Below are positions 1-6,076 of a DNA stretch of 10,293 bases, piece after piece (position 1 is the first letter of the stretch; the number at the start of each line of letters is the position of its first letter). Origin of the DNA: Nitrosomonadales bacterium (lineage in GTDB: Bacteria; Pseudomonadota; Gammaproteobacteria; Burkholderiales; Nitrosomonadaceae); contig SPBV01000052.1 in assembly GCA_004525885.1 (NCBI GenBank), positions 1 through 10,293 on the forward strand, written 5' to 3'. Under the pieces are notes generated by a model. It was not told the DNA's origin and made no database searches. It worked only from the letters and a program-made list of their open reading frames with translations. The position numbers and the translations under genes were made by a program.

Positions 1-50
1 GCGAGTTTATCAAGCGAGATTGAATCCATCGTCTTCATTATTTGTTGTAT

Positions 51-63
51 TCGATCAGATCGA
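51..63. repeat. Perfect 13-base palindrome, possible operator
   Basis: The sequence TCGATC-A-GATCGA has perfect 6-base arms around one central base. It lies 12 bases upstream of the possible leftward start at 38, where a repressor site could sit. No regulator can be named. Short palindromes of this size also occur by chance, so this is weak. Confidence 0.25.
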
Positions 64-113
64 TTAAAAACGTATACGCTAAGAATAGTTAAAAAAAGTA
101 AATCACTGATAAA

Positions 114-141
114 TTGAATACGCGGAAATTCTGATTATAAT
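114..141 (+). promoter_or_regulatory. Promoter-like pair with perfect -10 box
   Basis: TTGAAT (114-119) is followed after 16 bases by a perfect TATAAT (136-141), which fits a sigma-70 promoter in geometry. No rightward ORF follows within 700 bases, so it would drive either an untranslated transcript or antisense RNA over the Mth938-like gene. AT-rich intergenic DNA produces such matches often, so this remains a candidate. Confidence 0.3.
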
Positions 142-288
142 GAGCAGGCAAATGACGTATGCGAGAGCGGTTTTTCTGCTCCTGGTATAGAATTAATAGG
201 GGTCTAGGAAATAAATATAGCTGAACACAACTTTGTATAGCGGAGCTTAGGTTGCTTAGAGGTTCGGGAAGGAAAATATTAAGAAATC

Positions 289-657
289 TTAAATAAGTAG
301 TGCCGCCGCAACGTTTCGTCCCTCTGCCATAAGGATATTATAGGTACGACAGGCTGCATTGGTGTCCATCACTTCAACGCCAGTTTTTAATGCAATTAAC
401 TTTTTTGTTATTGATGGACAAGGAAAACGTAGTGTGGTTCCAGTTCCCAATAACATGATTTCAGGTTGGAGTGGAAGCAGGAGTTCAAAATGTTCAGCTG
501 AAAGTTGTTCAAATGTTTGTATCTGCCAATTTTCAATAATATGATCTGGTAATACGATTAAACTGCGTTCATATCGCTTTTGGTTAACTACGACATATCC
601 TAGGCCATACTCGGTAAAAATATTTTGTTTAGAAGATTTGGAAAGATGTAGTTTCAA
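289..657 (-). CDS. Mth938-like (Xcc1710/DUF498 family) protein
   Basis: This is a small cytoplasmic protein of 122 residues from the preferred start. The family is widespread (human AAMDC belongs to the same fold family) but has no settled biochemical role in bacteria. Recognition rests on the opening KLHLS, then GYVVVN and RYERSLIVLPD, the central LLGTGTTLRFP segment, and the C-terminal run from GVEVMDTNAACRTYN to EGRNVAAALLI, all typical of the family at its usual length. I start it at TTG 657 because a GGAGG lies 6 bases upstream and the family normally opens with MKLHLS. An in-frame ATG at 699 would add 14 residues (MLPDQLTCCKRRLI) that look unlike the family and has only a poor ribosome site. 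It diverges from alaA. A possible -10 box for it, TATAAC on the minus strand, lies at 717-722. Confidence 0.85.
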   Translation of the reverse strand: MKLHLSKSSKQNIFTEYGLGYVVVNQKRYERSLIVLPDHIIENWQIQTFEQLSAEHFELLLPLQPEIMLLGTGTTLRFPCPSITKKLIALKTGVEVMDTNAACRTYNILMAEGRNVAAALLI

Positions 658-663
658 TATGAG

Positions 664-668
664 CCTCC
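664..668 (-). promoter_or_regulatory. Ribosome binding site fixing the TTG start
   Basis: On the minus strand this reads GGAGG, 6 bases before TTG 657. It is the strongest Shine-Dalgarno sequence in the window and lies inside the longer ATG-started frame, which argues that translation begins at TTG 657 rather than ATG 699. Confidence 0.7.
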
Positions 669-699
669 GTTTGCAGCAGGTGAGCTGGTCAGGTAACAT

Positions 700-851
700 T
701 ACATCTTTTTCGCGTAGTTATAAAGTAGAAAAAATGATAAAAGTAATATAATTTTTTTAAGGTTTGTAGAGCATCAACGTAATCCGTAAATCATCATATA
801 AGTTCTATTCTTACTGTAATTTCTTACTTATTAGGGTTCTTTCATTCACCT
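700..851. other. Divergent intergenic region between Mth938-like gene and alaA
   Basis: This very AT-rich stretch must hold the promoters of both flanking genes. Leftward, TATAAC at 717-722 (minus strand) is a plausible -10 box with a poor -35. Rightward, TATAAG at 797-802 is a possible alaA -10 box, again with a weak -35 (TCAACG, 774-779). A TATAAT at 747-752 has no matching -35. No clear operator or terminator is visible. Confidence 0.4.
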
Positions 852-2078
852 ATGCAACCAATACTAAAATCTAGCAAGCTAGCTAATGTTTGCTATGACA
901 TCCGTGGACCGGTGCTTGATCGAGCTAAGCATATGGAGGAAGAGGGACAGCATATAATTAAACTTAATATCGGGAACCCCGGGTCATTTGGTTTTGATGC
1001 ACCTGAAGAAATATTGCAAGATGTAATTCACAATTTATCTTATGCATCTGGATATTGTGATTCAAAGGGTTTGTTTTCTGCTCGTAAAGCTATCATGCAC
1101 TATGCTCAAGAGAAGCTTATAAAAGATGTACAAATGGATGATATTTTTATTGGTAATGGTGTATCTGAACTAATCGTTATGGCTATGCAGGCACTTCTAA
1201 ACGATGGGGATGAGGTTCTGATTCCTGCGCCTGATTATCCTTTATGGACTGCAGCAGTTGTGCTGGCAGGAGGTGTGGCGCGGCATTATATATGTGACGA
1301 ACAATCTAGTTGGTTTCCTAGCATAGATGATATTCGTTCAAAAATTACACCTAAGACTCGAGCCATAGTTATTATTAACCCAAATAATCCAACTGGAACG
1401 ATTTACCCTGATGATCTATTGTACGAAATTATCGATGTTGCCAGGAAGAATCATCTCATAATTTACTCTGATGAGATATACGATAAGGTTTTGTATGATG
1501 ATGCTAAACATACTTCAATTGCTTCTTTGGCAGATGATGTCCTTTTTGTGACGTTCAGCGGTTTATCAAAGAACTATCGCGTTGCTGGATTCCGTACAGG
1601 ATGGGTCATAGTTTCCGGGAAAAAACATCACGCCAAAGACTATATTGCGGGGCTCACCATGCTTGCTTCTATGCGTTTATGTGCCAATGTTCCTGCGCAA
1701 TATGGTATTCAAACTGCACTTGGTGGGTATCAGAGCATTAATGATTTGGTTATGCCAGCTGGGCGGCTTATGCGCCAGCGTGATCTTGCATGGAACCTCC
1801 TTACAGCAATCCCTGGTGTTAGCTGTTTTAAACCACTTGCTGCAATGTATTTATTTCCCCGTTTGGATCCTAAGATATATCCAATCAAAGATGACCAACA
1901 GTTTATTTTAGACTTGCTGATAGAGGAGAAAGTTCTATTGGTACAAGGGAGCGGTTTTAACTGGCCGTACCCAGATCATTTTCGCGTAGTATTTCTTCCT
2001 AACAGTGATGATATAACTGAAGCAATCAGTCGTATTGCGTGTTATCTTGAGCGGTATCGAAAGCGTCATGGAACATAA
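852..2078 (+). CDS. alaA: Glutamate-pyruvate aminotransferase AlaA
   Basis: This is a PLP-dependent class I/II (fold type I) aminotransferase that makes alanine from pyruvate with glutamate as donor, acting in the cytoplasm. The 408 residues align with E. coli AlaA from end to end as I recall it (about 405 residues), including the opening KSSKL.NVCYDIRGP. Visible family features are IGNP (40-43), GYCDSKGL (67-74), PAPDYPLWTAAV (125-136), NPNNPTG (176-182), D207 and Y210 contacting the cofactor, the PLP-binding lysine K240 in SGLSKNYRVAGFR, and carboxylate-binding R378. The ATG matches the family start, yet no Shine-Dalgarno sequence lies near it; the nearest purine run, AGGG, is about 15 bases away. 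AlaC-type enzymes are a common neighbour of hom in relatives, but the sequence here is AlaA-like. It is probably first in a loose cluster with hom and thrC. Confidence 0.88.
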   Translation: MQPILKSSKLANVCYDIRGPVLDRAKHMEEEGQHIIKLNIGNPGSFGFDAPEEILQDVIHNLSYASGYCDSKGLFSARKAIMHYAQEKLIKDVQMDDIFIGNGVSELIVMAMQALLNDGDEVLIPAPDYPLWTAAVVLAGGVARHYICDEQSSWFPSIDDIRSKITPKTRAIVIINPNNPTGTIYPDDLLYEIIDVARKNHLIIYSDEIYDKVLYDDAKHTSIASLADDVLFVTFSGLSKNYRVAGFRTGWVIVSGKKHHAKDYIAGLTMLASMRLCANVPAQYGIQTALGGYQSINDLVMPAGRLMRQRDLAWNLLTAIPGVSCFKPLAAMYLFPRLDPKIYPIKDDQQFILDLLIEEKVLLVQGSGFNWPYPDHFRVVFLPNSDDITEAISRIACYLERYRKRHGT

Positions 2079-2192
2079 TGTATGTAGAAAATTAGGTATG
2101 GTATATAGTCAACGCTCATACGGCGGATATGTATTGAAATCAATCTTGAAATTGTAAAGAAAGGGAGTGTTGTTATTCCTTAAATTAAAATT

Positions 2193-3512
2193 ATGAAACC
2201 AATAAATGTAGGCTTGTTAGGTATAGGAACCGTTGGAGGCGGTACTTTTGCAGTGCTTAAGCGTAATCAAGAAGAAATAGCTCGACGAGCAGGACGAGGT
2301 ATCGTTATCAATATTATCGCAGATCGCGATATTGAGAAAGCACGCAAGATTGCCGGTGAGGACACATTGATTACATCAGATGCAAATGATGTGGTTACTC
2401 ATCCCGATGTTAGCATTGTAGTTGAACTAATTGGTGGTTATACCACCGCAAAGGAATTAACCCTCAAAGCTATTGAAAATGGCAAACATGTAGTTACCGC
2501 CAACAAGGCTTTGCTTGCTTTACATGGCACCGAAATTTTTGCTGCAGCACAAAGAAAAGGGGTGATGGTGGCTTTTGAAGCGGCGGTAGCTGGTGGGATT
2601 CCTATTATCAAAGCATTACGTGAAGGGTTAACTGCAAATCGCATTGAGTGGATTGCTGGAATTATTAATGGCACTAGTAACTTTATTTTATCGGAGATGC
2701 GTAACAAGGGATTGGGCTTCGATGCCGTACTAAAGCAAGCACAGAAGCTAGGCTATGCTGAGGCTGATCCTGCCTTTGATATCGGGGGAATCGATGCAGC
2801 GCACAAGATTACTATTATGGCAGCTATTGCTTTTGGAATTCCAATGCAATTTGACAAGGTCTATACCGAAGGTATTGCTAAGTTAACCGGTGAGGATATC
2901 CGTTATGCGGAGGAATTAGGATACCGTATTAAGTTATTAGGCATTACTAAACGGACCCCCAAGGGTATTGAGCTACGTGTTCATCCTACACTTATTCCTT
3001 CACAGAGATTAATCGCTAATGTAGAGGGCGTGATGAATGCTATCGTCGTGAAAGGAGATGCAGTTGGACCTACTCTATATTATGGTGCTGGAGCTGGTGC
3101 GGAGCCAACCGCAAGTTCAGTAGTTGCAGATCTAGTTGACGTGACCCGTATGCATACAGCAGATCCAAAAAACAGAGTTCCTCATCTTGCCTTTCAGCCT
3201 GATCTGTTATCGGACATACCAATTTTGCCAATGGAAGAGGTAGAAACATCGTATTATCTACGATTGCGTGTCATGGATAAACCAGGTGTGCTCGCAGATA
3301 TCTCGCGCATACTTGCTGATCTTGATATTTCAATAGGTGCTATGGTTCAGAAGGAACCTAACCAGGGTGAAGATCAGGTAGATATAATTATACTTACGCA
3401 TCTTACAGTGGAGAAGAATATTAACTCGGCTATTATCAAGATAGAAGATCTTCCTGCTGTGATAGGTAGAGTGACACGTATCCGTTTAGAAGAGTTAAGC
3501 AGTAATCATTAA
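2193..3512 (+). CDS. hom: Homoserine dehydrogenase, with C-terminal ACT domain
   Basis: Hom reduces aspartate semialdehyde to homoserine with NAD(P)H, the branch step towards threonine and methionine. The protein has 439 residues, the usual length for a monofunctional enzyme without aspartokinase. The nucleotide-binding loop GIGTVG is at 10-15 and TANKALLA at 102-109. The homoserine dehydrogenase signature spans A183 to K205, with E190, D201 and K205 matching the yeast catalytic residues E208, D219 and K223 at a constant offset of 18. An ACT domain follows at about 354-430 (YLRLRVMDKPGVLADISRI), the usual seat of threonine feedback inhibition. A stop codon at 2181-2183 limits the start to ATG 2193. 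The only good purine run, GGGAG at 2163-2167, is 25 bases upstream, too far for a normal ribosome site. An extended -10-like TGGTATATA (2099-2107) and a TTGAAAT direct repeat lie in the 114-base gap after alaA. Confidence 0.96.
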   Translation: MKPINVGLLGIGTVGGGTFAVLKRNQEEIARRAGRGIVINIIADRDIEKARKIAGEDTLITSDANDVVTHPDVSIVVELIGGYTTAKELTLKAIENGKHVVTANKALLALHGTEIFAAAQRKGVMVAFEAAVAGGIPIIKALREGLTANRIEWIAGIINGTSNFILSEMRNKGLGFDAVLKQAQKLGYAEADPAFDIGGIDAAHKITIMAAIAFGIPMQFDKVYTEGIAKLTGEDIRYAEELGYRIKLLGITKRTPKGIELRVHPTLIPSQRLIANVEGVMNAIVVKGDAVGPTLYYGAGAGAEPTASSVVADLVDVTRMHTADPKNRVPHLAFQPDLLSDIPILPMEEVETSYYLRLRVMDKPGVLADISRILADLDISIGAMVQKEPNQGEDQVDIIILTHLTVEKNINSAIIKIEDLPAVIGRVTRIRLEELSSNH

Positions 3513-3533
3513 GTAAAAAATAATTGAGATATA

Positions 3534-3579
3534 CGGATATAAGGATATTTTTTGTTTTGCGACATAATACATATATCCG
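3534..3579. repeat. Inverted repeat over a possible thrC promoter
   Basis: CGGATATA (3534-3541) and TATATCCG (3572-3579) form perfect 8-base arms 30 bases apart. A second GGATAT at 3543-3548 makes a short direct repeat beside the left arm. The left arm sits between TTGAGA (3524-3529) and TATTTT (3546-3551), a promoter-like pair with a 16-base spacer, so the repeat could be an operator. The T-run lies inside the loop, which makes it a poor terminator for hom. Confidence 0.35.
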
Positions 3580-3641
3580 ATTAGTAACTATTCGATTTCT
3601 GATGTTCAGTCTAAGTTTTTAATATTCCCTGCGATAAAAAT

Positions 3642-5048
3642 ATGCGTTATATATCGACTCGTGGCAATATGCTGCCAAAATCTTTTTCTGAAATAATGCT
3701 AAGTGGATTAGCTTCTGATGGTGGGCTTGCAATGCCTGAAACTTATCCAAAGATAAGTAATTCTGAACTAGAAACATGGCGTAAACTTAATTATGCTGAC
3801 CTTGCATTTAAAGTCCTTTCTAAATTTGCTGATGACAGCCCCGTAGCTGATTTACGTGGCATTATTGATCGGACATATACCCCTGAAATATTCCATAGTG
3901 AGGAGATCACTCCATTAAAGACCTTAGAGCCAGGACTCCATATACTTGGCTTATCAAATGGACCAACACTAGCTTTTAAGGATATTGCTATGCAATTTCT
4001 CGGCAATCTGTTCGAGTACGTTTTGGCAAAAACTGGAGAGGAATTAAATATTTTAGGCGCAACCTCTGGTGATACTGGCCCTAGTGCAGAATATGCCATG
4101 CGAGGAAAGAGTGGGATTCGTGTATTTATGCTTTCACCTAAGGGAAAAATGACCCGTTTCCAGACTGCACAAATGTTTTCTTTGCAGGATCCAAACATTT
4201 TCAATATTGCTATTCGAGGTGTATTTGATGATTGCCAGGATATAGTTAAAACTGTTAGTAATGATTCCCAATTTAAGAAAAAGTATCATATTGGAACGGT
4301 TAATTCGATCAACTGGGCACGTATTGCAGCACAGATTGTTTATTACTTTAAGGGTTATTTTGCTGCCACTCATTCAAATAACCAGCAGGTATCGTTTTCT
4401 GTGCCTTCGGGTAACTTTGGTAATGTTTGTGCTGGTCATGTAGCATTTATGATGGGCCTACCGATCAAGAAATTAATACTTGCGACCAATGAAAATGATG
4501 TGTTGAATGAATTTTTCTCAACCGGATGTTACCGTCCTCGCACTGCTGAAGAGACACAACACACAAGTAGCCCCTCAATGGACATTTCTAAAGCGTCTAA
4601 TTTTGAGCGTTTTATTTTTGATCTAGCGGGGAGAAATGCTGAAAAGGTTAGAGAGTTGTGGCAAGAAGTAGATAATGGCAGGGCTTTTGATATTTCGAGT
4701 ACGCCATTATGGCAGAAAATAAGAAGATCACATGTTATATCAGGGACTAGTAACCATGTGGCACGTATGGAAACCATACGTAAAATGCATAAAAAATATG
4801 GTGTACTGGTAGATACACATACTGCTGATGGTTTAAAAGTTGGGCTTGAGCACCGCGAGAAAGATGTTCCTTTGATTTGTCTAGAGACTGCATTACCAGC
4901 AAAATTTTCTGAGAGTATTGTTGAGGCTGTTGGATCTGAGCCAAGTCGCCCAGCTGGTTATGATAACTTGGAGAGCTTGCCGCAACGCTATGTTGTAATG
5001 AATGCAGATACTACAGCAATTAAAACCTTTATTTCTGAGCACATTTAA
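3642..5048 (+). CDS. thrC: Threonine synthase
   Basis: ThrC converts O-phosphohomoserine to threonine and phosphate, the last step of threonine synthesis, using PLP in the cytoplasm. At 468 residues it belongs to the longer class also found in pseudomonads and yeast. Visible features are the N-terminal YISTRG segment, DGGLAMPE (26-33), the PLP lysine K113 in LAFKDIAMQF, the GATSGDTG loop (139-146), the phosphate-binding PSGNFGN (255-261), and HTADGLKVG (393-401) near the C terminus. The enzyme follows hom after 129 bases, so the two probably work as a pair, but the gap could hold a separate promoter and operator. No Shine-Dalgarno sequence precedes ATG 3642; the upstream bases are GCGATAAAAAT. 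Homoserine kinase (thrB), needed between Hom and ThrC, is not in the window. Confidence 0.96.
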   Translation: MRYISTRGNMLPKSFSEIMLSGLASDGGLAMPETYPKISNSELETWRKLNYADLAFKVLSKFADDSPVADLRGIIDRTYTPEIFHSEEITPLKTLEPGLHILGLSNGPTLAFKDIAMQFLGNLFEYVLAKTGEELNILGATSGDTGPSAEYAMRGKSGIRVFMLSPKGKMTRFQTAQMFSLQDPNIFNIAIRGVFDDCQDIVKTVSNDSQFKKKYHIGTVNSINWARIAAQIVYYFKGYFAATHSNNQQVSFSVPSGNFGNVCAGHVAFMMGLPIKKLILATNENDVLNEFFSTGCYRPRTAEETQHTSSPSMDISKASNFERFIFDLAGRNAEKVRELWQEVDNGRAFDISSTPLWQKIRRSHVISGTSNHVARMETIRKMHKKYGVLVDTHTADGLKVGLEHREKDVPLICLETALPAKFSESIVEAVGSEPSRPAGYDNLESLPQRYVVMNADTTAIKTFISEHI

Positions 5049-5060
5049 GAGCTTAGTATA

Positions 5061-5906
5061 TTAGGTAGAGAAGTTTATCGAGAAATCTACAGCTTTTATA
5101 TTCTTGGTTATACTGCCGATAGAGATTCGGTCTACGCCAGTTTCTGCTATTTCGCGAACATTTTCTAACGTGATACCTCCTGAGGCTTCAAGTATCGTCT
5201 GCTTATTTGTTAACTTTGCAGTTAAGGCAACTGCGAATCGCAATTCATCAAGACTAAAGTTATCTAACAGGATCATTTTTGCTCCCACATTTAGCGCATT
5301 AAGTAATTCATCTCGTGTTTCTACCTCAATCTGAATTATTGCATTCTTTGGGGCAATTTCTTTTGCTGCGTGTAAGGCCTGCTCAATACCTCCAGCAGCC
5401 ATGATATGGTTTTCCTTTATAAGGATCCCATCATATAAACCTAACCGATGATTCACACCACCACCACATTTAACTGCATATTTTTGTGCAAGTCGTAATC
5501 CTGGTAGTGTCTTACGAGTATCTACTATTACTGCTTCAGTTCCCAACACTGCATTAACGTAGTGCCGAGTTTGTGTGGCGATAGCAGACAGTGTTTGTAA
5601 AAAGTTTAACGCTGGGCGTTCAGCCGTAAGTAGCACACGTGCATTTCCTCTAATTTCACACAGTTCTTGTCCTGTAGAAATTAGCCCACCTTCTTTAACA
5701 AACCAGCATATTTCAGTATATGGTGAGAGTTGCTGAAAACATGCTTCAAACCATTGAGTGCCACACAAGACAGCTTCTTCCCGGCAAATAAGGTTTGCAG
5801 TAGCATTTACTTCGCAAGCAATCAAAAGTGCAGTGAGGTCTCCTGTGCCAATGTCCTCAGTTAATGACTGGGTAACGTTATTTTTAATTTCAGATGCTAA
5901 ATCCAT
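5061..5906 (-). CDS. nadC: Nicotinate-nucleotide pyrophosphorylase (carboxylating)
   Basis: NadC, quinolinate phosphoribosyltransferase, converts quinolinate and PRPP to nicotinate mononucleotide, CO2 and pyrophosphate in de novo NAD synthesis. The 281 residues match the usual length. Motifs in order are EDIGTGDLT (17-25), ERPALNFLQ (96-104), DTRKTLPGLR (129-138), CGGGVNHRLGLYDG (147-160), KENH (164-167), EVET (194-197), ASGGI (241-245) and ISIGSITK near the end. The lysines, arginines and histidines of these motifs form the PRPP and quinolinate site in the family. It converges on thrC with 12 bases between stops and diverges from clpB. Translation initiation is odd: the only GGAG on the minus strand (5921-5924) lies 14 bases before ATG 5906, and 8 bases before an in-frame ATT at 5912. 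I keep ATG 5906 as the family-like start. Confidence 0.95.
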   Translation of the reverse strand: MDLASEIKNNVTQSLTEDIGTGDLTALLIACEVNATANLICREEAVLCGTQWFEACFQQLSPYTEICWFVKEGGLISTGQELCEIRGNARVLLTAERPALNFLQTLSAIATQTRHYVNAVLGTEAVIVDTRKTLPGLRLAQKYAVKCGGGVNHRLGLYDGILIKENHIMAAGGIEQALHAAKEIAPKNAIIQIEVETRDELLNALNVGAKMILLDNFSLDELRFAVALTAKLTNKQTILEASGGITLENVREIAETGVDRISIGSITKNIKAVDFSINFST

Positions 5907-6004
5907 GGCAATTGTAAAAACTCCACACTTTATGTGAAAATGAATTAGCCATTTTAACTGAATTAATTAATGACAGTATATGTACAAGATCATCCTGTTG
6001 TTAC

Positions 6005-6032
6005 CTTGAAATTTGTATCTGTTCCCACATAT
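6005..6032 (+). promoter_or_regulatory. Sigma-32 (heat-shock) promoter of clpB
   Basis: CTTGAAA (6005-6011), then 13 bases, then CCACATAT (6025-6032). The known RpoH consensus is CTTGAAA with about 13-14 bases before CCCCATNT, so the -35 matches fully and the -10 in 7 of 8 positions. Transcription would start near 6038-6041, leaving a leader of roughly 37 bases before the clpB ATG. The position in front of a classic RpoH regulon gene adds strong support. Confidence 0.75.
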
Positions 6033-6076
6033 ATATAGCTTATATAGAGTCCATATAAATTTAACTGGAGAATTCC

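Larger units (their letters stand above)
1..288. other. Intergenic region with no supportable gene
   Basis: No convincing coding frame, tRNA or terminator is visible in this stretch. On the minus strand an ATG at 38 (another in frame at 29) opens a frame that runs off the left edge after about 12 codons, beginning MKTMDSISLDKL. It could be the 5' end of a leftward gene, but it has no clear Shine-Dalgarno sequence and is too short to recognise. The region also holds a 13-base palindrome (51-63) and a promoter-like pair (114-141) that points right, towards the 3' end of the leftward Mth938-like gene. A GAGCAG / CTGCTC inverted pair (142-147 and 176-181) follows that promoter, with a 28-base loop. 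Confidence 0.6.

Noticed and set aside
279..292. TTAAGA-AA-TCTTAA palindrome as terminator of the Mth938-like gene
   Set aside because: The stem is wholly AT-rich apart from one pair, has a 2-base loop and no following T-run on the minus strand.
658..699. 14-residue N-terminal extension of the Mth938-like protein from ATG 699
   Set aside because: It is unlike the family, has a poor ribosome site, and contains the strong GGAGG that serves TTG 657.
747..752. Perfect TATAAT upstream of alaA
   Set aside because: No -35-like hexamer lies at 16-18 bases upstream, and the surrounding sequence is so AT-rich that the match is expected by chance.
2079..2192. Threonine attenuator leader peptide before hom
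   Set aside because: No short frame rich in threonine or isoleucine codons and no terminator hairpin are visible in the gap.
3791..4204. Long open frames antisense to thrC and other genes
   Set aside because: They are unrelated to any family I know, lie inside strongly conserved enzymes, and are explained by the codon use of the real gene on the other strand.
6041..6076. RNA thermometer in the clpB leader
   Set aside because: TCCA (6050-6053) could pair with TGGA (6066-6069) over part of the ribosome site, but a 4-base stem with a 12-base loop is too weak to claim.
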